DNA from: CAZEAP01 sp964510315
GTDB lineage: Bacteria; Planctomycetota; Brocadiia; SM23-32
Assembly (NCBI GenBank): GCA_964510315.1
Contig: CAZEAP010000038.1
Span: 1 to 25,728, forward strand
Direction: 5' to 3'
Length of the DNA stretch: 25,728 bases
Part shown: positions 1 to 8,452 of the stretch, in pieces
Numbering within the stretch: position 1 is the first letter of the stretch
Layout of the letters: every line of letters starts with the position of its first letter
Notes under the pieces: model-generated
Told to the model about the DNA's origin: nothing
Database searches by the model: none
The model's input: only the letters and a program-made list of their open reading frames with translations
Translations under genes and position numbers: made by a program

Positions 1-11
1 TGAGGTACGCG

Positions 12-182
12 ATGGCCAACAGCCTGACCAACCTGCTGTATCACATCATATTCGGAACGCGAGAGCGACGACCCGCTCTCACGCCGGGGCATCGCATTCG
101 GTGGGCATTACCTGCGGCGCTGACCCGACCGCGCCCCTCCGGGGCGCATAGTTATGGTTGGTGGCCCGTCAACCAGGGCTAA
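12..182 (+). pseudogene. N-terminal remnant of an IS200-like REP-associated (RAYT-type) transposase
   Basis: An ATG at 12 opens a 56-codon frame whose first 28 or so residues (MANSLTNLLYHIIFGTRERR followed by PALTPGHR) look like the start of Y1_Tnp (IS200/RAYT) transposases, which typically begin M-A-N-(S/T)-x-T-x-L-x-Y-H-I-(I/V)-F-x-T-(K/R)-x-R-(R/E)-P. The homologous part ends near base 100. The frame then runs into the hairpin repeat that starts at 110 and stops at 182. The HUH motif and catalytic Tyr region of a full protein (usually 130-300 residues) are absent, so the fragment is non-functional. The adjacent hairpin repeats are the kind of sequence RAYT enzymes are associated with. The family call rests on a short stretch. 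Confidence 0.6.
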
Positions 183-220
183 AGCCCTGGCCTTCATCAC
201 AGGGCCCCTTCGGGGCCCGT
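110..220 (+). repeat. REP-like triple-hairpin repeat, copy 1 (111 bp)
   Basis: This 111-bp unit contains three consecutive perfect inverted repeats: GCGCCCC-TCC-GGGGCGC at 131-147, CCAGGGC-TAAA-GCCCTGG at 173-190 and GGGCCCC-TTC-GGGGCCC at 202-218. It recurs 155 bp downstream with a single mismatch (A149 versus G304). The short hairpin cluster beside a RAYT-like fragment fits a REP/BIME-type non-autonomous element. Copy 1 truncates the transposase frame. Confidence 0.85.
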
Positions 221-264
221 CGCATTCCCTGCCCTGAAGCGTGGTGTCGAGTTCGTTGAGCGCG

Positions 265-375
265 ACCTGCGGCGCTGACCCGACCGCGCCCCTCCGGGGC
301 GCATGGTTATGGTTGGTGGCCCGTCAACCAGGGCTAAAGCCCTGGCCTTCATCACAGGGCCCCTTCGGGGCCCGT
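265..375 (+). repeat. REP-like triple-hairpin repeat, copy 2 (111 bp)
   Basis: Direct repeat of 110-220 with one substitution. It has the same three hairpins, at 286-302, 328-345 and 357-373. A unique 44-bp spacer (221-264) separates the copies, so the period is 155 bp. Confidence 0.85.
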
Positions 376-735
376 TATGTTGGTGGAACCGTTGCCCACC
401 TTGACGCAATGGAGCAGGACGAGTACGGTTATGGGAGTTCGCGGCGATCATGGCCCCTTTCTTTGACGTTCGGAGGCGGGAGATCGCGTGTGTTTGCCAC
501 GCGGGAAAGACCGGTGTCGTGGGGTGGTCGGGCCGCCGTTCCGTCGCCGGATTCCAAAGAAAGGAGGCGCGGACGGGGCTCAATTACGAAACGAACCCAT
601 TTTGCCCCATGTTACGGCAGGCGATGGACGTGCGGGATGAAATCCAAAGTGATGACATGGAGCATAAACTTAAGAAACGTGCCCATAGACACACATTACG
701 GTATGACCCGCACGACGCAGGACGAAGCGCACCTG
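376..735. other. Intergenic stretch without a recognised feature
   Basis: Several short overlapping frames cross this 360-bp stretch, but none has a Shine-Dalgarno site or recognisable protein content. I found no convincing promoter for the gene at 753, although one would be expected here. Confidence 0.5.
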
Positions 736-744
736 AGAAAGGAG
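736..744 (+). promoter_or_regulatory. Ribosome binding site for the fused isomerase/oxidoreductase
   Basis: AGAAAGGAG lies 8 nt before the ATG at 753. It supports that start over earlier frames. Confidence 0.8.
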
Positions 745-752
745 TAACGTAG

Positions 753-2639
753 ATGTTCCCTTCGATCTTCACCGACGAACTCGGCCTCGACCTAACCGAG
801 GCCCTTCCCATCATCGCCGAATGGGGGCTGGAGCACGTTGACCTGCGCGGGCGCGTCTTCGGCTCCGCCGCCGAGTCCCTCCCGCCCGAGGACCTCCCCG
901 AACTGCGCTCCCTGCTGGAGGAGCACGGCCTGCAGGTCGGCTGCCTGCAGTCCTCACTCGGCAAGGTCCACCTGCCCGACGAGGCCCGCCGGGAGGCCGA
1001 GGCGGAGAAGCTGGAGGGCATCATCCGCGCCGCCCACGCACTGGACTGCCGCATGGTCCGCTCCTTCCACTTCTGGCAGCCGAGCGGGGAGCTGAAGGGC
1101 GAGCTGGCCGTCCGCCCCGACGAGCTTCAGAAGGTGCTCGACATGTTCGGCCCCCTGGCCGCGAGGGCGCAGGAGGCCGGGCTGATCCTGGCTTTCGAGA
1201 ACTGCGGGGTCACCCCGGACGAGGTCTTCGCCGTGCTGGACGCCCTCGGCGTGCCCAACTGGGGCCTGGCCTGGGACGTGCGCAACACCTGGGCCTGTGA
1301 GGAGCGCCGCCGCGACGAGGCCGCCTTCATACGCCGCATGGTCAGGCGGGCCAAACTGCTCCACGTGAAGGCCCGCGGCGCGGTGGAGGGCGTCGAGCCG
1401 GAGCTGATCCCCTACGACCGGGTGCTGGAGGCCGCCCACAACGCCGGCGTCCCCGGACCCGTCAGCGCCGAGACCCACAACCCCGACCCCGAGGTGAGCA
1501 ACGTCGAGATGTCCCGCCGGGTGGTGAAGACCATCCAGAAGGCATGGCCGACCGCCGCGCCCGGCGCGCTCTCGGAGGAGACGCGCCGCGGCGAGGGCGT
1601 CCCGCGCCCCTGGGAGGACGACCCGGTCGGCTTCGCGGTGATCGGCCTGGGCATGGGCCATAACCGCTCGAAGCTGGTCGCCCGCACGCCCGGCACGCGC
1701 CTGGTGGGGGTTTGCGACGTGATCGAGGAGCGGGCGAAACGCACCGCAGAGCAGTGCGCCGTGCCCTGGTCCACCGACATGCGCCGCTGGCTGGAAGACG
1801 ACGCGGTCGAGGTGGTTTACGTGATGACCGAGACGGGCAACCACGCCGAGGTGGGCCTGGCCGCCCTGGAGGCGGGGAAGCACGTGCTGACCACCAAGCC
1901 GATGGAGGCGTCGATCGACGCCTGCGACGCCATGGTCCGGCTGGCCGAGGAGAAGGGCCTCCTGCTGGGGGTGGACTTCGGCCGGCGCTTCCGGAGCGGG
2001 CCGCTCGAGCTGAAAGCGGCGGTGCAGGAAGGCCGGTTCGGCCGAATGATCAGCGGTAGCTGCTGCCTGAAGGTCCTCCGCACCATGAAGTACTTCCGCG
2101 CGAACGGCGGCTGGCGCGGCACCCGGGAGCTGGACGGCGGCGGGGTGTTCTCCAACCAGAGCATCCACCACATCGACGAGGTGGCCTTCACCGTCGGCAT
2201 ACCCGCGGAGGTGCGGGCAGACATCTGGACGGTCAACCACGATATCGAGGCGGAGGACCTCGGCACGGCCGCCTGGCGCTACGAGGACGGGACCGTCCTC
2301 ACCTTCAGCGCCACCAGCAACTACCCCCAGTCCACCTGGTACGCCCGACTGGAGCTGGAGGGGACCGAGGGGGCCTACTTCCACGCCCACGGCGGCCCCT
2401 TCGAGGAGGCGAGGACGAAGTGGTACCTGGACGGCGCCTGGACGCCCGATCCACCACGGGGCGTGGAGTCCGAATGGCTGAACGCGGCCGACAACTTCGC
2501 GGCCGCACTCCGCGCCGGGGCGGAGCTGGTCTGCGACGGGCGTGACGGACGCCGCACGCAGGCCATCCTGGACGGCATGTACCGCTCGGCCTACGAGGCC
2601 GAGGGCGCCTGGGTGGAGGTGAACCCGGAGTTGGGATAG
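753..2639 (+). CDS. Fused xylose-isomerase-like TIM barrel and Gfo/Idh/MocA oxidoreductase
   Basis: 628-residue two-domain protein, probably cytoplasmic, predicted to act on sugars or inositols. Residues about 1-265 look like the AP-endonuclease-2/xylose isomerase-like TIM barrel (sugar phosphate isomerase/epimerase family). Likely metal-site residues are E149 (LAFEN), D175 (AWDVRNTW), H204 (LLHVKA) and E240 (SAETH). Residues about 292-620 form a Gfo/Idh/MocA NAD(P)-dependent dehydrogenase. This part has the Rossmann glycine motif GLGMGHN at 298-304, an EAGKHVLTTKP segment in place of the usual EKP, and DGGGVFSNQSIHHIDE near 461-476, which matches the family's GGG...H..D catalytic-face motif. 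The two activities are usually separate neighbouring genes, so a fusion suggests epimerisation coupled to oxidation of one substrate. No signal peptide is visible. The substrate is unknown. The downstream neighbours are glycoside-hydrolase-like, consistent with carbohydrate catabolism. Confidence 0.85.
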   Translation: MFPSIFTDELGLDLTEALPIIAEWGLEHVDLRGRVFGSAAESLPPEDLPELRSLLEEHGLQVGCLQSSLGKVHLPDEARREAEAEKLEGIIRAAHALDCRMVRSFHFWQPSGELKGELAVRPDELQKVLDMFGPLAARAQEAGLILAFENCGVTPDEVFAVLDALGVPNWGLAWDVRNTWACEERRRDEAAFIRRMVRRAKLLHVKARGAVEGVEPELIPYDRVLEAAHNAGVPGPVSAETHNPDPEVSNVEMSRRVVKTIQKAWPTAAPGALSEETRRGEGVPRPWEDDPVGFAVIGLGMGHNRSKLVARTPGTRLVGVCDVIEERAKRTAEQCAVPWSTDMRRWLEDDAVEVVYVMTETGNHAEVGLAALEAGKHVLTTKPMEASIDACDAMVRLAEEKGLLLGVDFGRRFRSGPLELKAAVQEGRFGRMISGSCCLKVLRTMKYFRANGGWRGTRELDGGGVFSNQSIHHIDEVAFTVGIPAEVRADIWTVNHDIEAEDLGTAAWRYEDGTVLTFSATSNYPQSTWYARLELEGTEGAYFHAHGGPFEEARTKWYLDGAWTPDPPRGVESEWLNAADNFAAALRAGAELVCDGRDGRRTQAILDGMYRSAYEAEGAWVEVNPELG

Positions 2640-2684
2640 ACAGGAGTTGTGATTGGGCGACACGCGGCTCGGCTGCTCTGGAGC

Positions 2685-2780
2685 GCGGCGTTTGGGCGCC
2701 GCTTTGGGTTCCGGCGGCTTGCCGCCGGGCAGAAGACGCGGAGCAAGCTCCGCAAAGGCAGAGCGGTGGCGAGCCACCGC
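2685..2780 (+). repeat. Intergenic four-hairpin interspersed repeat element
   Basis: Four perfect short inverted repeats follow one another in 96 bp: GCGGCG-TTTGGG-CGCCGC (2685-2702), CCGGCGGC-TT-GCCGCCGG (2711-2728), GCGGAGC-AA-GCTCCGC (2738-2753) and GCGGTGGC-GA-GCCACCGC (2763-2780). The two-base loops and CAAG/CTTG/CGAG centres are unlike the hairpins near base 200, so this is a second repeat family. It lies between two genes and does not code. It could act as an mRNA-stabilising or terminating structure after the gene ending at 2639. Confidence 0.75.
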
Positions 2781-2846
2781 AGTCCGAGATTGGTCGACGT
2801 GCGTAAGTTCACATTGGGTACACGCTTGGGATGCGACGGAAAGTCT

Positions 2847-2853
2847 GAGGAGG
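2847..2853 (+). promoter_or_regulatory. Ribosome binding site deciding the start of the hydrolase gene
   Basis: GAGGAGG lies 11 nt before the ATG at 2865 (8 nt before a GTG at 2862). The frame stays open back to 2649, but those codons translate the hairpin repeat and precede an ideal signal peptide, so they are not coding. Confidence 0.8.
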
Positions 2854-2864
2854 CAGGGAACGTG

Positions 2865-5660
2865 ATGCGCACATTAATAGTTATCCTGGCGGTATTTGCG
2901 ACGACGGCGGCGGTGCTGCTCTCGGCGCAAGCGCGGGCGGCCGAGGAACCGTTCATCTGGATCGAGGGGGAGGACGCGGCGGAGAGCAACGTCCGGAAAA
3001 ACCCCTGGCTCGACGCGGTGGACCCGGAGGAGCTTTCCGGCGGGGCCTGGATGTCGAGCTTCTCAGAACCCGAGCAGCCCACCGGCACGGCCACCTATGA
3101 ACTCAAGGTGCCCCGGAGCGGGGGCTACCACTTCTGGCTGCGGGCCAACCCGCGGGGCACCGGACTGGACTACCGAATCGACGGTGGCCCCTGGCAGAGT
3201 GTCGACGTCAAGGCCCTGAAAGCGCAGGACAAGAAGAACCGGCGCAAGGAGGGCTACAGCCGGAAGGTGCGGGAGGAGTCCAACATCGCCATCGACGGGG
3301 GTTGGGACGCCCGGTTCATCGCCTGGATCGACCTGGGCAAGGTGGAACTCCCCGAGGGGCGGCACACCGTGGAGTTCCGGCTCGGAGGCACCGATGCGGA
3401 GAAGCGTTTTTCCGCAATCGACTGCTTCGTGCTCAGCGCGGAGGAGTTCGAACCCAACCGCAAGTACAGGCCGGGCGAGCAGCCGGAGAACATCATCGAG
3501 TATCCGCCGGAGACGACGTGGCCGTTCGAGCCGGAACGGGACACCTTCCGGGAGGACGCGCTGCTGGACCTGCGGCATCTGAACGAGGACGTGGCCGGGG
3601 AGCACGGCTTCATACGGCAGAGTCCCGACGGCATGGGGTTCGTCCGGGGCGACGGGGAGCCCATCCGGTTCTGGGCGGGCACGACCTACGTCCAGCGCAA
3701 CGCCTTCCGCCGCGGCCGGGACGGCTGGGACACGCTGCGCCACCACGCCCGTTTCCTCGCCAAGCGCGGGGTGAACATGGTCCGCTGGCACGGCGCCTTG
3801 CCGCCGAGGGAGGAGGACTCGGAGATAACCGACGTCAGGGAGGAGGGCCTCCATCAGGCATGGCGGCTCGTGGCGGCCATGAAGGAGGAGGGCATCTACG
3901 CGACGCTCTCCCCGTTCTGGGGCTCGCACACCGGCATACAGCCCCGCTGGGACATCCCCGATCCGAAGAACGCCAACCTCAGCGGGCTGGTCTTCTGGGT
4001 GGATGAAGTGCAGGAGGGCTACAAGGCGTGGCTGAAGGCGCTCTACGACCGCGAAAATCCCTACACGGGCACTCGCCTCGCCGACGATCCCGCCGTGGCC
4101 ATCATCCAGCTCCAGAACGAGGACAGCATGCTGTTCTGGACCATGCAGCGCGTCAAGGGGGAGGCCCGCCGTGAGCTGGGCCGGCAGTTCGGGGAGTGGG
4201 TGGTGGAGAAGTACGGCTCGCTGGAGGCCGCGCGCGACGAGTGGAAGGGCAACACCCACAAGGACGACGATTTCGAGGACGGCGTGGTCGGGCTCTACAT
4301 CGTCTGGTTCTTCACCCGCGACGCCAGGGAAGAGCGGGGAGATGAGGTCGGACTGCAGGAGCGTCTCTCCGACCAGCTCCACTTCATGGCCCACACCATG
4401 CGGAGCTTCAATGAGGAGATCGAGCGCTACCTCCGTGAGGATCTGGGCTGCAGGCAGATGATCAATGCGGGCAACTGGCGAACGGCGGACACCGTGGTGC
4501 TGGACCCGGCGGAGCGATGGGCCTACGCGGCGAACCAGGTGCTGGGGAAGAACAGCTACTACAGCCCCGCGCACCTGGGCTTCCAGAGGGGCTGGAGGAT
4601 CCGCTCGGCGCACTACCTCAAGGACGCCTCCGCCATCAGGAACCCCACCCGGCTGCCGCTGAACGTGAAGCAGGCCGTCGGTCACCCGTTCATCATCCCG
4701 GAGAGCCTGTGGGTGCCGCCGCTGAGCCTGCAGGCGGAGGGGCCGCTGATGGTTGCCGCCCAGCAGTGCCTGACCGGGGTTGACGTGTTCTACTGGTTCG
4801 CTACGGGCAAGGAGGAGTGGCAGCCGCCGGGCAACAAGTGGACCTTCGCCACACCGATGCAGCAGGGGCAGTTCCCCGCCGCCGCCCTCATCTTCCGCCG
4901 GGGATACGTGGAGGAGGGCGAGCCGGTGGTCTACGAGGAGCGGGGCCTGGAGAACATCTGGGCCCGCAAGAGCCCCATCATCGCCGAGGGCGGTTCCTAC
5001 GACCCCAACCGGGACGCCGGCGACCTGCCCGCCGACTCCAGCATCAAGGACGGCGTGGACCCGCTGGCCTTCATGGCCGGCCCCGTCCACGTGAAGTACG
5101 AGGGTGACCCCGCGAACAACCGCGTGGCCGACCTCGCCGAGTTGATAGACCACGAGCGACGTACCGTCACCAGCGTCACCGGCCAGATCACAACCGACTA
5201 TGGGCGAGGGCTTTACAGCGTGAACGCCCCCCGCGCGCAGGGGGCCGCCGGCTTCCTCGCCAAGGCCGGGACGGTGGAGCTGGACGAGGTGAGGATCGAG
5301 TGCGGCAACGAGTACGCGGCCGTCGTGGTGGTGGCGCTGGACGAGCGGCCCATTGCCGAGTCCGGGAAGCTCCTGGTGCAGGTCGGCACGCGCTGCCGGC
5401 CCACCGGGTGGCAGGCGCGGCCCGCCCGCTTCAAGGCGGACGAGAAGATGATGGAGGGCAAGCGCATCATCCGGGTCGGCACGCCGCCGTGGCAGGTGCT
5501 GAAGACCGACCTCACGCTGACGGTGCAGAACGCGGAGGTCGGCGAGGCCGTCCTCCTGGACCTCAACGGCAACGCGGTCCGGGAGATACCGGTCTCACGG
5601 AGGGCGGGCCGCCTGACGGTGGAGCTGCCGCCGGAGGCCATGTACGTGGTGCTCCGCTGA
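2865..5660 (+). CDS. Secreted glycoside hydrolase-like protein with N-terminal carbohydrate-binding domain
   Basis: 931-residue exported protein. Residues 1-25 are a Sec signal peptide (hydrophobic run, then AQARA before AEEPF). Residues about 30-200 are a beta-sandwich like CBM6/CBM35 (WIEGEDAAESN, LSGGAW, YHFWLRANP, a polar ligand-binding face). Residues about 265-640 look like a clan GH-A TIM barrel. The candidate acid/base is E419 in IIQLQNED (Asn-Glu at the end of strand 4), and a candidate nucleophile is E613 in FIIPESLW. A beta-rich C-terminal region follows, with DYGRGLYSVNAPRAQGAAGF, a segment also seen in large beta-galactosidase/cellulase-like proteins. The exact GH family and substrate are not clear. 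The tail-to-tail neighbour at 5668-8442 is a diverged paralogue with the same architecture. Domain calls are from motif reading. Likely role: extracellular or periplasmic polysaccharide breakdown. Confidence 0.8.
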   Translation: MRTLIVILAVFATTAAVLLSAQARAAEEPFIWIEGEDAAESNVRKNPWLDAVDPEELSGGAWMSSFSEPEQPTGTATYELKVPRSGGYHFWLRANPRGTGLDYRIDGGPWQSVDVKALKAQDKKNRRKEGYSRKVREESNIAIDGGWDARFIAWIDLGKVELPEGRHTVEFRLGGTDAEKRFSAIDCFVLSAEEFEPNRKYRPGEQPENIIEYPPETTWPFEPERDTFREDALLDLRHLNEDVAGEHGFIRQSPDGMGFVRGDGEPIRFWAGTTYVQRNAFRRGRDGWDTLRHHARFLAKRGVNMVRWHGALPPREEDSEITDVREEGLHQAWRLVAAMKEEGIYATLSPFWGSHTGIQPRWDIPDPKNANLSGLVFWVDEVQEGYKAWLKALYDRENPYTGTRLADDPAVAIIQLQNEDSMLFWTMQRVKGEARRELGRQFGEWVVEKYGSLEAARDEWKGNTHKDDDFEDGVVGLYIVWFFTRDAREERGDEVGLQERLSDQLHFMAHTMRSFNEEIERYLREDLGCRQMINAGNWRTADTVVLDPAERWAYAANQVLGKNSYYSPAHLGFQRGWRIRSAHYLKDASAIRNPTRLPLNVKQAVGHPFIIPESLWVPPLSLQAEGPLMVAAQQCLTGVDVFYWFATGKEEWQPPGNKWTFATPMQQGQFPAAALIFRRGYVEEGEPVVYEERGLENIWARKSPIIAEGGSYDPNRDAGDLPADSSIKDGVDPLAFMAGPVHVKYEGDPANNRVADLAELIDHERRTVTSVTGQITTDYGRGLYSVNAPRAQGAAGFLAKAGTVELDEVRIECGNEYAAVVVVALDERPIAESGKLLVQVGTRCRPTGWQARPARFKADEKMMEGKRIIRVGTPPWQVLKTDLTLTVQNAEVGEAVLLDLNGNAVREIPVSRRAGRLTVELPPEAMYVVLR

Positions 5661-5667
5661 GGCGCGG

Positions 5668-8442
5668 TTACTTCTCCACCAGGGTGTAGAGCGAGTCCTT
5701 CGGCAGGGCGATGCGCAGGCCCGCGTCGGTGGCCTCGACGGAGGCCTCCCTGCCGGTGGCGTAGCCGTTTTCGTCGAGGACCAGAGCATCGGCGTCGTCG
5801 GCGTTCTTCAGCGTTACCGTCGCGTGGACGCGGCGGACGTTGAGGGGATAGCCGCCGACGGCGGTGATGCGCTCTTTCTCACCAATCTGTTGCGTGGCGA
5901 ACCCGTAAGGCCAGTCCTCGGTGCCCGTCTGGACGAGCAGGCGGTCCGAGTCGGCGATCGGTTCGCCGTCGAGGGAGATAACCAGCACGGAGCCGTATTC
6001 GTTCTCCGAGTCGATGGTGATCCCGGAGAGCGGGATCGGCCCGGCCTCCTTCAGGAAGCCGCAGGCGCCCTGTGCGCGGGGCGTGTCGACGGTGACCACC
6101 CCGGTGCCGTAATCCCAGCGGAGCTGGTCGGTGAGGGCGCGCACGTTCTGGCGCCCGTGATCGATGTGGGCCTCCAGGTCGGCGGTCTGAAGCGCGCCGG
6201 TATCGGGCGTGATATCGCGGTTGACCTTGCCGGTGAAGAAGGCCAGTCGGTCGACGCGCATCTCGGCCTGATCGGTGCCGCCTTCCCGCTCGCCGATCTT
6301 CGATTCCCACAGAACGTCGTTGCCGGACAGCTCGAAGAGGGCGGCTTCCTTGAAGTTGTAGAGGCCCTGGAGGGCGAGTTTTTCGGTGACCGCGGGAGGC
6401 GCCTCCTCCACGTCGCCGCGGCGGTAGGCGAGCGCGGCGGCGGGGAACTGGCCGAGGATGGAGGGCACGTTGATGTCCCACACGTCCATCCTGCTCTGCC
6501 ACAGCGGCGTGTCGAGGGCGAAGAAATTCCACCCGTCAACGCCCATCATGGGAGCGTAGGTGGCGATGAGGAACGGCCACTCGACCCGGAAGCGGTTGGG
6601 CCGGGTCCAGTTGTTCTCGGTGATCATGTAGGGGTGGTTCTCCACGTGGGCGACCGTCAGCGGTCCGGGAATGGCCGGTGGCTTCAGGGCGCTGCGGTCC
6701 ACGTAGGTGTCGCCGACGTCGACGGCGTGGAAGCGCTCCGGCCGGGGATCGTAGTTGACGCCGTAATAGGAGTTGCGGCAGATCACGTCCCCGGCGAGGT
6801 AGGTGTAGTGCTCGAGCACGCCGAGTGTGCGCGGGTCGGCGGTCTTCCAGTTGCTGCAGGCGATCATGTTCTGGACGCCCAGTTCCTCGCGCCAGTCGCG
6901 GATCATCTGCTCGTAGAAGCCGCGCTGGGACTCGACCAGGAACTGGAGCTGGTCGGCGGCGCGGCGCGGGTTGCGGGCATCCATCGCCCAGTCCTGGTTG
7001 GTCAGGTAGCCCGCGTTGTAAAGGGCCAGCCGTCCCTCCTCGGGATGGTCTCCGCCCGTCCCGGAGACCGATTCCGGCGGCACCCCGGGGCCCCAGGCGT
7101 CGAGCGCCTTCCGGATGGAGCCGTACTTCTGGGCGCACCAGGTGCCGAACCGGCGCTCGATGAGCCGGCGGGTCTCCGGCACGAAGTTGGCCGGCTTGAA
7201 GGTCCAGAACAGCGTGGAACTCTCGTTCTGGATTTCCACGAACGCCACGGCGGGCTCGCGCGAGAGGGGCGCGCCGGTGTAGGGGTTCTCGGTGTTCAGC
7301 AGGGCGTCCACCCACGCCTTGTAGAACTCCTGCATGTCCTCGTCGAAGAACAGCAGCTCCAGCGGCGTCTTGCCCTCGCCGTAGGCCGGGAAGCCGTCCT
7401 CCGCGGAGATCTTCACGTGGGTGTGCCAGTAGAGATGACCGAGGTAGACGTAGATGCCCTCCTTCTTGAGGGCCGAGACCAGGTAGTGCAGGCGGTCCAA
7501 TCTCTCGTCGAAGGCCAGCTCGTTCCCGCCTTTCCAGTTGTTGAAGAGGCCGAGCATGCCCAGCCTCACCAGGTTGACGCCGTATTTGGACAGACGCCGG
7601 GCCCAGTAGTCCATCATAGCGGGTTTCATGTTCATCAGGCCGCTGCCCTGGACCATCCAGAACCGGACCGGCTCGCCGCCGCCCAGGACGAATCCGCCCT
7701 CCTTCCTGCGGACGAAGCCGTCGCCTCCGGCGGTTTCCTCGTTCAGCTCCCTCAGGTCGATGGGGCAGGTGTCAAGAAGCGGGTCGGCGGCCGGTTCCCA
7801 GGCGAAGTATCCGGGGCGGGATTTGCCCGATTCCTCCCCCGGTTTCAGCTTGCCGCGGGGCACGAACGGGCCGGCGATCAGGCAGAAGCAGTCTATGCAT
7901 CCGCCGCCGCCGGGCTCGATCATCTGCACATTGAGTTCGTGGCTGCCCCGCTCCAGCCGGATACGTCCCAGGAAGACCCAGTTGGCGCCGATGAACCTCC
8001 GCAGGTAGGTGCCGTCGTGGAGGGCGATGTCGCGCCCGCAGGTCTCCCACTGCCGGTCGTCGAGGCGCCACTTGAACGGCCCGTGCTTCCAGAACTTCCG
8101 CACCCACAGGTTCCAGGTGCCGTCTTCGGGCACCTCAACCTTCCAGCTCACCTGGTACGGTCCACCGGCCTCGGGGCCGCGGGGAACAAGCCAGGTGCCG
8201 CCCGAGAGCTTGCTCCGTTCCTCGGGCGTGATATCCCCGGGATAGGCCTGGAGGGGTTCGGGAACGTTCGTTTCGGCGAAGTCCTCCCCCTCCCACCAGA
8301 CGTAGTTGGGCGTGCCGGACGGAGCGGCGGGAGCGGCAGTGGCCGCACAACTCGCCCCTGCCAACGAGATCAGGCAAAGCGCGGCGGCCAGAACCAGCCC
8401 ACACACTCTCTGAGCATTCTTGCGTCCAAACATCGTTTTCAT
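5668..8442 (-). CDS. Secreted glycoside hydrolase-like protein, paralogue of the 2865-5660 product
   Basis: 924 residues, same architecture as its convergent neighbour, whose stop lies only 7 bp away. Residues about 1-36 are a signal peptide. The C32 context (AGASC) lacks an aliphatic residue at -3, so a lipoprotein is not well supported. Residues about 46-190 are a CBM-like sandwich (WWEGEDFAETN, LSGGTW, NLWVRKFWKHGPFKW). The hydrolase barrel begins near 255. E407 in FVEIQNESS aligns with E419 of the paralogue, and E609 in MITENNW aligns with E613; these are inferred acid/base and nucleophile. The C-terminal segment WDYGTGVVTVDTPRAQGACG matches the paralogue. The start is ATG 8442, with a GGGAG site that overlaps the stop of the flavin reductase gene, implying translational coupling. 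Substrate unknown. Confidence 0.8.
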   Translation of the reverse strand: MKTMFGRKNAQRVCGLVLAAALCLISLAGASCAATAAPAAPSGTPNYVWWEGEDFAETNVPEPLQAYPGDITPEERSKLSGGTWLVPRGPEAGGPYQVSWKVEVPEDGTWNLWVRKFWKHGPFKWRLDDRQWETCGRDIALHDGTYLRRFIGANWVFLGRIRLERGSHELNVQMIEPGGGGCIDCFCLIAGPFVPRGKLKPGEESGKSRPGYFAWEPAADPLLDTCPIDLRELNEETAGGDGFVRRKEGGFVLGGGEPVRFWMVQGSGLMNMKPAMMDYWARRLSKYGVNLVRLGMLGLFNNWKGGNELAFDERLDRLHYLVSALKKEGIYVYLGHLYWHTHVKISAEDGFPAYGEGKTPLELLFFDEDMQEFYKAWVDALLNTENPYTGAPLSREPAVAFVEIQNESSTLFWTFKPANFVPETRRLIERRFGTWCAQKYGSIRKALDAWGPGVPPESVSGTGGDHPEEGRLALYNAGYLTNQDWAMDARNPRRAADQLQFLVESQRGFYEQMIRDWREELGVQNMIACSNWKTADPRTLGVLEHYTYLAGDVICRNSYYGVNYDPRPERFHAVDVGDTYVDRSALKPPAIPGPLTVAHVENHPYMITENNWTRPNRFRVEWPFLIATYAPMMGVDGWNFFALDTPLWQSRMDVWDINVPSILGQFPAAALAYRRGDVEEAPPAVTEKLALQGLYNFKEAALFELSGNDVLWESKIGEREGGTDQAEMRVDRLAFFTGKVNRDITPDTGALQTADLEAHIDHGRQNVRALTDQLRWDYGTGVVTVDTPRAQGACGFLKEAGPIPLSGITIDSENEYGSVLVISLDGEPIADSDRLLVQTGTEDWPYGFATQQIGEKERITAVGGYPLNVRRVHATVTLKNADDADALVLDENGYATGREASVEATDAGLRIALPKDSLYTLVEK

Positions 8443-8452
8443 CGGATACTCC

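Noticed and set aside
110..375. CRISPR array
   Set aside because: Only two 111-bp repeats with internal palindromes; repeat length and structure are wrong for CRISPR.
197..1054. Short minus- and plus-strand frames around the left-hand repeats
   Set aside because: They translate hairpin repeats or the antisense of the isomerase gene; no credible starts.
2649..2864. 72-residue N-terminal extension of the first hydrolase
   Set aside because: It would translate the four-hairpin repeat and bury the signal peptide; GAGGAGG before 2865 fixes the start.
954..5153. Long minus-strand frames (954-2777 and 3063-5153) opposite the first two genes
   Set aside because: No ribosome sites or recognisable domains; both mirror genes with clear motifs.
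8330..8350. Lipoprotein signal in the second hydrolase (AGASC)
   Set aside because: The residue at -3 is Gly, not Leu/Val/Ile; an ordinary signal peptide is at least as likely.
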